DNA of 64,000 bases from G963663525 sp963663525 (GTDB lineage Bacteria; Myxococcota_A; SURF-8; G963663525): the NCBI GenBank assembly GCA_963663525.2, contig CAXXHC010000004.1, positions 744,001 to 808,000 of the forward strand, in the 5' to 3' direction. Positions 43,307 through 52,143 of the stretch are shown piece after piece. The notes beneath the pieces were generated by a model. It searched no databases. It had not been told where the DNA came from and worked only from the letters and a program-made list of their open reading frames with translations. The position numbers and the translations under genes were made by a program. Position 1 is the stretch's first letter, and each line of letters begins with the position of its first letter.

Positions 43307-46300
43307 TCATTCGGATACTACAACCGATGTCACTGCAGCTTCACCAATACCCTTGTCGTTGTCCACGCAGCGCATGGCGACGTGAAGGGTTCCCGAAAGC
43401 GGAGCCTTGATTTCCAAGCTGCTGATATTCTTTCCTTTTTTCGTGACATTGAAGCGGTGGCCATCGTAATTCGTATCCCACTGGTACTGCGCGATGGTGT
43501 CGTCTTCTCCGGGGTCTTTGCAGTCTGCAAGCAATACGACCTTCTTACGTGGCGGTACTTTGACGAAATCCGGGGATAGCGTCGCCTTGGGAGGTCGATT
43601 CAACACCTGCACGACGATAGGCGATTCCTTGCGTTCGTCCATTCCCGCTTTTTTGGGTTTATAGGCCAGCGTGTATTTTCCTTCGTCGGGAAAGCGCACG
43701 ATCAGCGAGGTTTCGTTGGAAACCATGCGATCGGTGTTGAATTTCTTTTTGCTGTAGTTCAGATCCCAGCGCACCATATACGGTTCCTGCTCGAATTCGG
43801 TCAGGCTGTAATCGGCTTCGACCCGCACATCCTCGCCCTCGTAAAACGGTCCTTGTTTTCCAAACAGTTCCTTGGCGGCTTTTTGGCCGCGAGCGACCTG
43901 CACTACAACGATATCCCCGAATCCGCAGTCTTCGTCTCTCGGTCGCATGGCGATCGGGAAGACACCGGACGGAACTTCGGAGTCGTTGAGGTCGTAAGCA
44001 TTGTGATTTTCAACGATTTCGTCGGCTTCGAAGCGTTTGCCGGAATACTTCATGTCGTATTCGATGACATACGTGTCATGATCGTTCGCGGGATCGAGAA
44101 TCCGGTTGAGGATTTTCAGCGGCTGGTTTTCCTTGAATACATATTTCCGGCGGACGGGAACCAACGTGGGAGGTACGTTGTTGACCCTCACGTTTTTCTC
44201 GATGATCCGGCTAAGCCCATTCGTGCCGTCGCCCACTCTCGCGGCGATGCGGTATTCCCCGTCGTCCGGCCAATTGGACGTGATCTCCATGCCGGGTTCT
44301 CGCTCCAGGTCCGGCTGGAAAGATGTGCCGTCGTAGGAGAGATCCCAATACACCACGGGGCGTTCCACCTTGGGAGTGGTGCTTTCGATGGCCAGGGAAA
44401 AGCGCAGAGTGTCTCCCTCGTTGCCGACTTCGGGCCCCATAATCGCTGCATTGAGTTCGATACCTTCCTGTTTCGCCTCGTTTTGGGAAAAATCTTCAAG
44501 AAATTCAACGAGTTTTTCGTCTGCTTCCACGAAGGCTTCCTGATCGTTTGTCTCTCCCGCCTGGATCATGTTCTGTACCAGGCTTGTCATCTGCTCCGCT
44601 TTGGCGGGACGCATCAGCACCTGAACCGCCATATCGTTGATTAGTTCACTGTTGGTCTGTACATCTTTGCAGGTATTCAACTCGGCGGCGGCAGTGCTGA
44701 TCTGTTCCTGAATTTTCTTATACGTTTCCTGTACTTCCGTCGCTTTGAGATTCTTGACCTGTTCCGTCATTTTCTTCAGCGTCTCGATCGCTTCCTGCTG
44801 CGATTTCTCGTCGGCCAAGAGCAGTGCGGCCTGTTGCAGACGCTTTTTGTCGATGGTTTTCTTCTGCTGTTGCTCCTGGTACCCCTCCGGGTCGTAAACC
44901 TGTTGAATGAACGCGGTAATCGTTTGATACTCCGTGCTGTTATAAAAATCGATCCGTGGATCGGTCACGACAATCGCCCCGAACAGCGCGAAAGATACCC
45001 CCATCACGACGATGATATGAATCACTGCTTCGCTGAATTGGTAGGCAAACGAGCGCAGGACGGCGACCATGCGCCAGATGCCGACCAGCCCGACGAGAAA
45101 CACGACGTAGCCCAGATGCGGTACGTTCCGGCTTTGCAAAATCACTACGAGGACGCCTAAAACCAATGCCATGATCGCCCGTGGGAAGCCGAGCAGGGTT
45201 AGCAGCAACATGATCGGTAACTCGTCTCCCAGCAGTTTCAGAGTCAGCCAGAAGATCATCGATATCAGCAGCAGTCCTACCAATGATGCCAGGGCATATT
45301 CCAGCCAACTCGGAATGCCCAGCGAAAGGTGATGAAACACCGGGATCAGCAGGGTCAGCGGGGAAAATCCCAGCCCCAACGACACATCGATGGCCCGTGA
45401 CGCGACGAAGCCTTCCACGAGCAGACCGGCTAGAGTGAGGATGAACATCAGCGAAAGCGGCGTGGCGTTTTCGTAAATCACCAGTTCGATCAGGCCTTTG
45501 GCGTAGTTCTGGCCATTCGTAAAGAAGTTCAGGGCGCTTTGTCCGACAGCTCCCATGACGCTTTGAGCCGTCATTACAGGTTTTTGAGGGTCGAGATGCA
45601 GCGCTCGCGAGTGCGGACCTTTTTGCAGAGGCTCGCCCGATTTTCCGCGTCCCCATCTTCGTTTCGGCGGTTCGTCCGGTATGACGTCGCGTTTGTCATC
45701 TCGCGCAGTTGCCTCTTGTTTCTCCTCGGTGGCTTCTTCTTTTTTATCCTCGACAGGGGCGGGGATGGCTGCGGGTTTCGGTGCAAGAAGAGCTCGAAGC
45801 TGGCCGAGCTGATGAAGCACCACTTCCCCGTTGGATAGGTTCAGGGCGTGTTTGAAGGAAATCCCCTGGGTGGTTTCGTCGGCTTCGCCTTCCAGTACCT
45901 TGCGGGCTTGGTCGCGGTGTTTCGCGTCACCGGAATAAATTACGGTCAAAATGGGAGAGAAATCGGAGAGTTCGCGAATCGCGGTCGGTTCGTTGCGCTG
46001 CGGTGTGTGCTGGGATCGTTCGAGATGCACGCGGTAAATGGGTGCAAGTGCCGTCACCGCCCCGCTTTCATATACGGTCTGGACCTCTTTTTCGAGTACC
46101 GGAGGGACGGCATCGTCGTCTTTCGAGATGCCGCCCAGTGGAGCCAATGTCGCGACGCGGTGGGCCTCGGCGAGAGTGGTGATGCCGTCGTATGCTTTCA
46201 GGTAGGCGTAATCCACGAGACGTTTCAAACCGCGCTTTTTCATTTCGCGCCGCAATGGAATCACGTCGGGTTGGATCTTGAGGGTTTCAGCTACGGGGCC

Positions 46301-47992
46301 AGTCACCGGCAGGAACTCGAACACTCCGGTTCGACCGGCGAGACCGACCCAGCGGCAGAACTCGCAGCCGTTCTCCACGCTGACCTTTTTCACGCTCTTC
46401 CGGCCCAGAAGGGCCAGGATTTTCTTGTCTTTTCCCGTCGGTTCCACTTCCTCGGTGCAATAGGGGCAACTCCTGCGAAGCAGGCGTTGGTTGAGCACCC
46501 CCGTTACGACGTCCGCAACCCTGTCGGCGGGCATTTCCATCTGTTCGACCAGTCGTACCAGAGCTTCCGCAGCCGATTCGGCCTTCATGCGTGCGAGCAC
46601 CAGCATTCCCTGTTCCGCCGCCTGAAAGGCCAACTCCAGCACTTCGGGATCGTCGATGTCGGAAAGCATCAGTACATCCGGCGGATTCTTAAAGCTTTCG
46701 GCCAGCGCTTCGATCAAAGCACTGGATTTGCGGATTTCGTGCTGTGTGGCACCTTCGACCTTCCACTTGACGGGATGTTCGTAAGTGACGATTTTACGGT
46801 CTTTTTCACTAAGTTCCTTCAGTGCGGCATATAGCGTCGTAGTGCGTCCGCTTCCTGGAAGACCGGTGACGAGAACCAGCCCTTTCGGGTCTTCGAAAGC
46901 CTTGCGAAAACGTTTCAGAGTGGATTGGCTGATGCCGAGCTTGAGAAGATCCTTGCTGCGTGTTTTCACGTCGGGAATGAAGATCCTATAGCTCCAGCCG
47001 TCCTCGGAACGGTCGAACTGGAGGCGTGCTCTCATGGGGTGTTCCGCTTCACCGATATCGATACGGACGCTACGGTTTTCGCCGGGTTCGAGAATTTTCA
47101 CACCGCAGACGGATTCGACGGCATAAGCCATCATGGGATGAAAGGAACGCGCCAGCACCAGTTCGTCGAACCATGCGCCGTCGATTTGGAAACGCAAGGC
47201 TACGGCGGTTCCGGTGAAAGCGAACTCCACTTCTTCCGCCCTTGAACTGACGGCCTTGATGATGATTTTACGAACGAGTTTCAGAATTTCCGGATAATTC
47301 TCAACGGCTTCCGTCGAGTGTGTTTCCGTTTTTTTCTGTGTAGGAAGTGGGGGAGGAACCTCGCCCGCTTCACCCGCTTCATCCGAGTTGTCGGGAGATT
47401 CCGGGGGTTCATCGGAATATTCCGACTCTTCCTCGGGAACGCCTTCTATTTCTTCTCGTTCCTTTTCTTCCATCGTCCGCAGGTATTTGTCCAACTCCAC
47501 ACGAGAGACGCCCAGTGCGTCGAAGTAGTGGGCAAGATCCGTTTCCATCGGATACATCGACCCGATGGCTGCTCGAAGTTCGTCGTAGGGGCAGGCATAC
47601 ATCTTCGGTTTCAGACCGGTCACCGACTCGACGATATCGGCGGATTCGAGGTTTCCGGGATGGAAACAGGCGAGGTGAATGTTTTTCGCTTCCACACGAA
47701 AGGGAATCAAATTGTAGCGGTAGCAGGTATCGAAGCCCAGGCGATCCACCACTTCGCGATCCAGTTCGTTCCGATTGAGTTCGACCATCGGAGTATGGTA
47801 CACCTCGGCCAGCACTTCGCAGAGTTGATCTTCCTCGATGCCGTATTTGTAGATCAAATCTTTAAGGAAATCAATGGCTTGGGTATTCTCTCCCTCTTCG
47901 AGAGCGTCGAGGATGCGTTGAAAGAACACGTCCTTGATGCCGTAACGGATCACGAGTTTTTCGAGAATCTCTACATGTGTTTTTTTCTTCAT
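43307..47992 (-). CDS. Fusion of degenerate GspE/PilB-type ATPase, membrane domain and four PKD-like repeats
   Basis: 1561 residues, architecture unknown to me. Residues 1-150 resemble the N-terminal domain of type II secretion/type IV pilus ATPases; an acidic Pro-rich linker follows (175-222). The ATPase region (230-600) keeps Walker A GLPGSGRTTT (377-386) and the zinc tetrad C509, C512, C543, C546. It loses the Walker B Glu (LMLSDIDDPE in place of MVGEIRDxE) and the His box (ARMKAESA in place of STLHTNSA). Residues 845-1010 hold about five or six membrane helices, then a charged coiled coil (1020-1160). The C-terminal 370 residues contain four repeats marked YWDLSYDGTSF, EYDMKYSGKRF, RWDLNYSKKKF and QWDTNYDGHRF, PKD-like and presumably outside the membrane. 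A transmembrane sensor or scaffold coupled to a secretion-type ATPase fold is my inference. Confidence 0.85.
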   Translation of the reverse strand: MKKKTHVEILEKLVIRYGIKDVFFQRILDALEEGENTQAIDFLKDLIYKYGIEEDQLCEVLAEVYHTPMVELNRNELDREVVDRLGFDTCYRYNLIPFRVEAKNIHLACFHPGNLESADIVESVTGLKPKMYACPYDELRAAIGSMYPMETDLAHYFDALGVSRVELDKYLRTMEEKEREEIEGVPEEESEYSDEPPESPDNSDEAGEAGEVPPPLPTQKKTETHSTEAVENYPEILKLVRKIIIKAVSSRAEEVEFAFTGTAVALRFQIDGAWFDELVLARSFHPMMAYAVESVCGVKILEPGENRSVRIDIGEAEHPMRARLQFDRSEDGWSYRIFIPDVKTRSKDLLKLGISQSTLKRFRKAFEDPKGLVLVTGLPGSGRTTTLYAALKELSEKDRKIVTYEHPVKWKVEGATQHEIRKSSALIEALAESFKNPPDVLMLSDIDDPEVLELAFQAAEQGMLVLARMKAESAAEALVRLVEQMEMPADRVADVVTGVLNQRLLRRSCPYCTEEVEPTGKDKKILALLGRKSVKKVSVENGCEFCRWVGLAGRTGVFEFLPVTGPVAETLKIQPDVIPLRREMKKRGLKRLVDYAYLKAYDGITTLAEAHRVATLAPLGGISKDDDAVPPVLEKEVQTVYESGAVTALAPIYRVHLERSQHTPQRNEPTAIRELSDFSPILTVIYSGDAKHRDQARKVLEGEADETTQGISFKHALNLSNGEVVLHQLGQLRALLAPKPAAIPAPVEDKKEEATEEKQEATARDDKRDVIPDEPPKRRWGRGKSGEPLQKGPHSRALHLDPQKPVMTAQSVMGAVGQSALNFFTNGQNYAKGLIELVIYENATPLSLMFILTLAGLLVEGFVASRAIDVSLGLGFSPLTLLIPVFHHLSLGIPSWLEYALASLVGLLLISMIFWLTLKLLGDELPIMLLLTLLGFPRAIMALVLGVLVVILQSRNVPHLGYVVFLVGLVGIWRMVAVLRSFAYQFSEAVIHIIVVMGVSFALFGAIVVTDPRIDFYNSTEYQTITAFIQQVYDPEGYQEQQQKKTIDKKRLQQAALLLADEKSQQEAIETLKKMTEQVKNLKATEVQETYKKIQEQISTAAAELNTCKDVQTNSELINDMAVQVLMRPAKAEQMTSLVQNMIQAGETNDQEAFVEADEKLVEFLEDFSQNEAKQEGIELNAAIMGPEVGNEGDTLRFSLAIESTTPKVERPVVYWDLSYDGTSFQPDLEREPGMEITSNWPDDGEYRIAARVGDGTNGLSRIIEKNVRVNNVPPTLVPVRRKYVFKENQPLKILNRILDPANDHDTYVIEYDMKYSGKRFEADEIVENHNAYDLNDSEVPSGVFPIAMRPRDEDCGFGDIVVVQVARGQKAAKELFGKQGPFYEGEDVRVEADYSLTEFEQEPYMVRWDLNYSKKKFNTDRMVSNETSLIVRFPDEGKYTLAYKPKKAGMDERKESPIVVQVLNRPPKATLSPDFVKVPPRKKVVLLADCKDPGEDDTIAQYQWDTNYDGHRFNVTKKGKNISSLEIKAPLSGTLHVAMRCVDNDKGIGEAAVTSVVVSE

Positions 47993-48294
47993 CGGTGCCG
48001 TCCTCGCACAATACCCGCTGCCCCCGTTTCGTTCGCCTCACATCGGCTTTCACGAAATTTCCTCGGCTTGAAACTGGCTGAAGTCTGGCGGGTTCTACCC
48101 ATCTAAGAGATACGAACATGAATAATATCACATCCGGGGAGGGTTTCCAACCGAATGACCCCAAGTCTCGTGACTTGTGGTGGTTTCGCCCGACGAAAAA
48201 GCGTTTCAAGTATGTCTTCGAGGGGATCGAAGCGTGAGAAATTTATATTTCGATTAGGGTTCCATTTCCCATCGATTATACTGAGTGGATGGAA

Positions 48295-48355
48295 CTTGCT
48301 AAGCAAGGGCAACCCCTTGCTTAGCAAGAGTTTTCGGCTGAAAACAGCCGTTTTT
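48295..48355 (+). terminator. Long hairpin followed by a Rho-independent terminator; possible small RNA 3' end
   Basis: The first hairpin has 15-base perfect arms CTTGCTAAGCAAGGG / CCCTTGCTTAGCAAG (48295-48328). The second is CGGCTG-AAAA-CAGCCG followed by TTTTT (48335-48355), a good terminator on the plus strand. No gene ends here on that strand. A TATACT hexamer at 48277-48282 could be a -10 box for a transcript of about 65 bases covering just these two hairpins; its -35 is weak. Confidence 0.6.
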
Positions 48356-48663
48356 GTTCAATCGCTTTACATGTTTTTGCAACTTAACTTGCTTCTTTGC
48401 GAGAAAATCTTTATCAAAACGGCTCGTCTTGTCGTGTTTTGTTGCGATTTGTCGCAAGTTTGATGCTGCAAAGCGAGAGTGAGTGTCTTATGGGGTACAA
48501 TTGCACGGAATGTTATGATTTTGCACAGGTTTGCATCGTCAGGGAGATGGGCGGAGCCTGGAGAAGTCGGGAAACGCAAAAGGACTCACGCAATGGGGGA
48601 TTGCCTGAAAAGCTCGAAACTTGAAAGATTGAAAGCGTAAAAAGTGGTTTTCCAGTATATCGG

Positions 48664-48861
48664 GTGCCTCACAAAATGGTGCAACTTTTGTAAAATCCTC
48701 TTTTTCGTAGCGGCGAGGCGTAAGCCCGCCGTTTTTGCCTTTCGAAAGTTGCTTTAATGCCCTCCAATCCCCCTTTTCGGCGGGCTTACGCCTCGCCGCT
48801 ACAACCAAACTAATGAAAGTTTCAATTCATTGGGCCTATTTGCACCATTTTGTAATGCCCC
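48664..48861. mobile_element. MITE-like element with 22-bp terminal inverted repeats and 12-bp flanking direct repeats
   Basis: Flanked by identical CCAGTATATCGG at 48652-48663 and 48862-48873, which looks like a target duplication. Ends are inverted repeats sharing ACAAAATGGTGCAA (19 of 22 positions overall, counting the last base of the left flank). Inside is a second, perfect 25-bp inverted repeat (48707-48731 and 48778-48802, beginning GTAGCGGCGAGGCG). No coding capacity; a transposase would have to act in trans. Confidence 0.8.
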
Positions 48862-48948
48862 CCAGTATATCGGATCGGAGAGAAATAGGTTGCCATGGCA
48901 CCCAAGGATTATTAAACTGCCTTCGAATTCAGGATTGTGGAGGTTGTA

Positions 48949-49845
48949 ATGCGAATGAAACGAACCCTGAAAATTTGGAGCCGGACTCTGAAACGAATGC
49001 GGCGTTTTCCCTGGAACGACCTTGCCGAGTTGGGAAGAGACATCGCCATTACGTTGCTTACCAAAGGGTTCACGGACTCCTCGGGGGATCGCGAGCAACA
49101 TCGGAAAATCCAACGTCTTGGCGAAAGAACCTACCAGTTTTACCTGGACAATCGCGAGCGCTTCCCGTATCGAATACGAACTTTTCTTAAAAAATTCCAA
49201 GACTTGCAGCATCACGACCCTGCGAGCTACGAGCGGGAACCCCATGCGTTGCCCTATGCCCAGGAAATCGCGATGGCCGGATTTGAGCAGGAGCCGGAAA
49301 AATCTTCTCCCGAAATGACGGACCTCTCCACTGAAGAAACCTCTTCCTCGCTCACCACCCGGCTGGAAATCGAGTTGAATATCACCGGTTTGACGCCCGA
49401 CGACGTGCCAAAGCCTTCGGAAGAAAAACCGCAGGAAACACCGGAGCTTGAAGAAGTTCCAACGACGGTCCAAGATGTTGCGACCGTGACGAAAAAGGTT
49501 CCGAAACCGACGAAAAAGTCTCCGGCGAAGAAGAAGACTGCCTCGGGTACCAAAATGAAAACGGCAGCCGCAAAGAAAACCACGGCCACGAAGAAAAAGT
49601 CGACCCGAAAAAGCGAGAGCACCAAGAAGACCGAGACGAAAAAAACGTCGGCAAGCGCCAAAAAAGACGCCAAAAAGACCGAAACCGCGACAAAAACTGC
49701 TAAAAAAGCCGGGACCGCGAAGAAATCCACGAAGAAGACCACGGCGAAAAAGGCCGATTCCACCAAGAAGCCTGTAAAAAAGACGACCCCACGAAAAACG
49801 GAAAAGCCAAAAGCCAAGACGAAATCCGGCGATTCGGCGGAGTAA
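48949..49845 (+). CDS. Histone H1-like Lys/Ala/Thr-rich protein with a helical N-terminal domain
   Basis: 298 residues. The N-terminal 90 are basic and helical (IWSRTLKRMRRFPW, ERTYQFYLDNRERF); an acidic Pro/Glu linker follows. The last 130 residues are made of KKT, AKK and TKK repeats, like the C-terminal tails of bacterial histone H1-like proteins and of PhaF-type phasins. Such tails bind DNA without sequence preference. The N-terminal part is not a known DNA-binding domain to me, so a nucleoid-bridging or granule-tethering role is possible. Start ATG 48949 has GGAGG directly upstream; a GTG at 48937 would overlap that site. Composition makes several long antisense frames appear, which I discard. 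Confidence 0.75.
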   Translation: MRMKRTLKIWSRTLKRMRRFPWNDLAELGRDIAITLLTKGFTDSSGDREQHRKIQRLGERTYQFYLDNRERFPYRIRTFLKKFQDLQHHDPASYEREPHALPYAQEIAMAGFEQEPEKSSPEMTDLSTEETSSSLTTRLEIELNITGLTPDDVPKPSEEKPQETPELEEVPTTVQDVATVTKKVPKPTKKSPAKKKTASGTKMKTAAAKKTTATKKKSTRKSESTKKTETKKTSASAKKDAKKTETATKTAKKAGTAKKSTKKTTAKKADSTKKPVKKTTPRKTEKPKAKTKSGDSAE

Positions 49846-50178
49846 AAACACACAAAATAAACATCGACGAACGAAGACGTCGAACCTTCCGGCATGGGAC
49901 TTTCAGTCCTCTTTTTCTCAGGAAATTGCCCGTTCTTAAAAATCATAAAATCCATGAAAAACAATAGGTTGCGCCATCTTGACGTTCGTGGCTGTTGTCC
50001 GTTCATTGCGAGTGCCAGGGGAAGGATGAGCTGGGCGGCGCGATTGACTTTTCAAGGCTTTTATGCGATGCTGATCCGGTAAAAACAAACGCAGAAATGA
50101 AACGCCTTCAGGGAGGGGAACTGCGTCGATGTCAGGCAAGTTACCGGAAATACATTGTATAAATGCCCTGGAGGGTCC
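49846..50178. other. Intergenic region upstream of the glycan operon
   Basis: 333 bases. A short hairpin GGACT-TTC-AGTCC followed by TCTTTTTC (49897-49916) is a weak terminator for the H1-like gene. The rest should hold the promoter for the glycan operon; no convincing -35/-10 pair was found by eye. No gene is seen. Confidence 0.5.
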
Positions 50179-50715
50179 GTGAGATCGGATGTCGCCGACG
50201 TTCGGCCAGAAAATTTGCAAGCCAATGAAATCTCTCTCGCCGAGATCGAGTTGCTCGTGCTGGATTTCGATGGCGTGATGACCGACAATCGCGTCCTGGT
50301 GGATCAGCACGGCATTGAATCGGTGTTCTGCCACCGTGGCGACGGCTGGGGCCTTGCACAGTTGCGGAAAATCGGCTTCGAGGTGCTGGTGCTGTCCACG
50401 GAAGCGAATCCGGTCGTTCGCGCCCGTTGCGAAAAGTTGCGTATCGGCTGCATCCAGGATTGCTCCAACAAATTGGAAAGATTGAAGAAACTGGCATCCG
50501 AAAGAAGCCTGAATGCGTCTCGGATCGCCTACGTCGGCAACGACGTGAACGACCTGGAATGTATGCAGTGGGTAGGCGTGCCGATCGCCGTGGCCGACGC
50601 CGAACCCGAAATTCTCGAAGTCTCCCGTTTCGTGACGCGAAAACGCGGCGGATACGGTGCGGTACGCGAAGTATGCGATAAAATTCTCAGCGACAGGAAA
50701 CACGCCGATGTCTGA
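50179..50715 (+). CDS. KdsC-type HAD phosphatase (nonulosonate/Kdo-8-phosphate phosphatase family)
   Basis: 178-residue HAD phosphatase of the KdsC/YrbI type: motif I LVLDFDGVMTDNRV with the catalytic Asp pair, motif II LVLSTEAN and motif IV YVGNDVNDLECM. In sialic-acid-type pathways it removes the phosphate left by a NeuB-type condensation, and in Kdo synthesis the phosphate of Kdo-8-P. GTG 50179 is chosen because GGAGGG lies just upstream; an in-frame TTG at 50155 is less likely. The gene opens the glycan operon and overlaps the next gene by 8 bases (ATGTCTGA). Pairing with a CMP-sugar synthetase and a NeuB homologue favours the nonulosonate role. Confidence 0.88.
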   Translation: MRSDVADVRPENLQANEISLAEIELLVLDFDGVMTDNRVLVDQHGIESVFCHRGDGWGLAQLRKIGFEVLVLSTEANPVVRARCEKLRIGCIQDCSNKLERLKKLASERSLNASRIAYVGNDVNDLECMQWVGVPIAVADAEPEILEVSRFVTRKRGGYGAVREVCDKILSDRKHADV

Positions 50716-51448
50716 AAAAATCGTGGCTCTCATTCCGGCGCGGGGCGGCAGCAAAGGCATTCCGAAGAAAAACATCCTGCCTTTGGGCGATCATCCGCTG
50801 ATTGCCTACTCCATCGCCATCGCGCGGATGTCGAAACATATCGACGAGGTGATCGTCACCACGGATTCCGAAGAAATCGCAGATATATCAAGGAAATACG
50901 GAGCTTCGACGCCTTTTCTGAGACCCGCCGAAATCGCTCGGGATCACTCCACCGACATGGAGTTTTTCATGCATTACCTGGATTTCCTGGACGCACGCAA
51001 CCAAGAGATTCCGCAACAACTCGTTCATCTGCGGCCCACCTCGCCGCTACGGGAAGTCGAGGTTGTGGACGCCGCGATCTGGTACATGAAAGACCACCCG
51101 GAGGCGAGTTCCCTGCGTTCGATGGAGGAAACCACCGCCACGCCCTACAAATTGTTCCGCCTCGAAGGCGAATACGCCAGACCGTTTATGACTTACGAGG
51201 GCGAGCGCGAATTTTACAACCTGCCACGCCAAAAATTCGAAGCCACCTACGATCCCAACGGGCACGTCGATATCGTCCGGCCCGATATCATCCGCAACAC
51301 CGGGATGCTCCACGGAGAAACGATGAAATTGTGGATTACCGAGCCGATTGCGGATATCGACACGATTCACAACTACGACCACGCCAAGCAGATCTTGCAC
51401 GAGGAGCGCTTTCGACCTCTTCGACAATTCCTGGAGAAATACGCATGA
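50708..51448 (+). CDS. neuA: CMP-nonulosonate (acylneuraminate) cytidylyltransferase
   Basis: Activates a 9-carbon acidic sugar with CTP to give a CMP-sugar donor. 246 residues; the N-terminal signature ALIPARGGSKGIPKKNI and the later LRPTSPLR are those of NeuA/PseF/LegF enzymes, with VIVTTDSEEIA between. There is no fused phosphatase domain, which is instead the separate upstream gene. The ATG (50708) lies within the end of the phosphatase gene, and its TGA overlaps the next ATG (ATGA). The exact sugar (Neu5Ac, legionaminic, pseudaminic or another) cannot be told from sequence alone. Confidence 0.88.
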   Translation: MSEKIVALIPARGGSKGIPKKNILPLGDHPLIAYSIAIARMSKHIDEVIVTTDSEEIADISRKYGASTPFLRPAEIARDHSTDMEFFMHYLDFLDARNQEIPQQLVHLRPTSPLREVEVVDAAIWYMKDHPEASSLRSMEETTATPYKLFRLEGEYARPFMTYEGEREFYNLPRQKFEATYDPNGHVDIVRPDIIRNTGMLHGETMKLWITEPIADIDTIHNYDHAKQILHEERFRPLRQFLEKYA

Positions 51449-52143
51449 GCAGCTATCTCGATACGATCTATTTTAAAAACGAATACGACGAAAACGCCTA
51501 TCCTCAGAAAATGTGCAACTACCTTGCGGAACGCTACATCAAGCCGCTCGGTCCCCTGGAGGGCATGAAACTGCTGGATATCGGTTCGGGCAAGGGGAAT
51601 CATCTCGTCGGTTTTGCCCGGCTGGGCATGGAAACCTACGGCCTCGACAAGCGCGACGAATGCATCAATGCCTTGAAAGATTTCGACATTCGCGAATGCA
51701 ACCTCGAATGCGATCCGCTGCCGTTCGAGGACGATATGTTCGACGTCGTGTATTCGAAATCGGTGTTGGAACACGTACAGAATACCGACAACCTGTTGGC
51801 GCAGTCCCTGCGGGTGCTCAAGCCCGGCGGGCTGGCGATCATGATGACGCCCGACTGGCGCAGCCAGCGCGCCTACTTCTGGGACGACTACACGCACGTG
51901 AAGCCTTTTACACGCAAGGGGCTGCAAAACGCCATGCGTATCAACGGGTTCGAAAACGTGTATTGCGACTATTTCTTCCAACTCCCCCTTCTGTGGAAGT
52001 ATCCGTCGCTGAAAATCGTCACTTCGTTCATCAAGTTACTTCCCGATAGCCTGCGTTGGAAGGACCACGAAGAGTCTCAGTTCAGGGAATGGATTCGTTT
52101 CGGCAAAGAAGAGATGCTGCTTTCGATAGGCACCAAGCCATGA
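51445..52143 (+). CDS. Class I SAM-dependent methyltransferase
   Basis: 232 residues with the Rossmann SAM-binding motif LLDIGSGKGNHLVGFA, the acidic residue of motif II in YGLDKRDE, and DMFDVVYSKSVLEHV of the Methyltransf_11-type fold. LRVLKPGGLAIMMTPDW is the usual motif after the active site. It sits between the CMP-sugar synthetase and the epimerase-like gene with ATGA overlaps at both ends, so methylation of the sugar or glycan is likely. ATG 51445 is chosen because it overlaps the upstream stop. Confidence 0.88.
   Translation: MSSYLDTIYFKNEYDENAYPQKMCNYLAERYIKPLGPLEGMKLLDIGSGKGNHLVGFARLGMETYGLDKRDECINALKDFDIRECNLECDPLPFEDDMFDVVYSKSVLEHVQNTDNLLAQSLRVLKPGGLAIMMTPDWRSQRAYFWDDYTHVKPFTRKGLQNAMRINGFENVYCDYFFQLPLLWKYPSLKIVTSFIKLLPDSLRWKDHEESQFREWIRFGKEEMLLSIGTKP

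Larger units (their letters stand above)
47993..48948. other. Divergent intergenic region with hairpins and a small mobile element
   Basis: 956 bases between the start of the leftward ATPase-fusion gene and the rightward H1-like gene. It should contain both promoters. It includes a plus-strand hairpin plus terminator (48295-48355) without an obvious upstream gene, and an inverted-repeat element with 12-bp flanking direct repeats (48664-48861). No credible protein-coding gene is visible. Confidence 0.6.

Noticed and set aside
48799..50006. Long minus-strand frames opposite the H1-like gene, rich in Phe, Val and Arg
   Set aside because: They are mirror products of the Lys-rich repeat sequence and would be low-complexity proteins with no start context.
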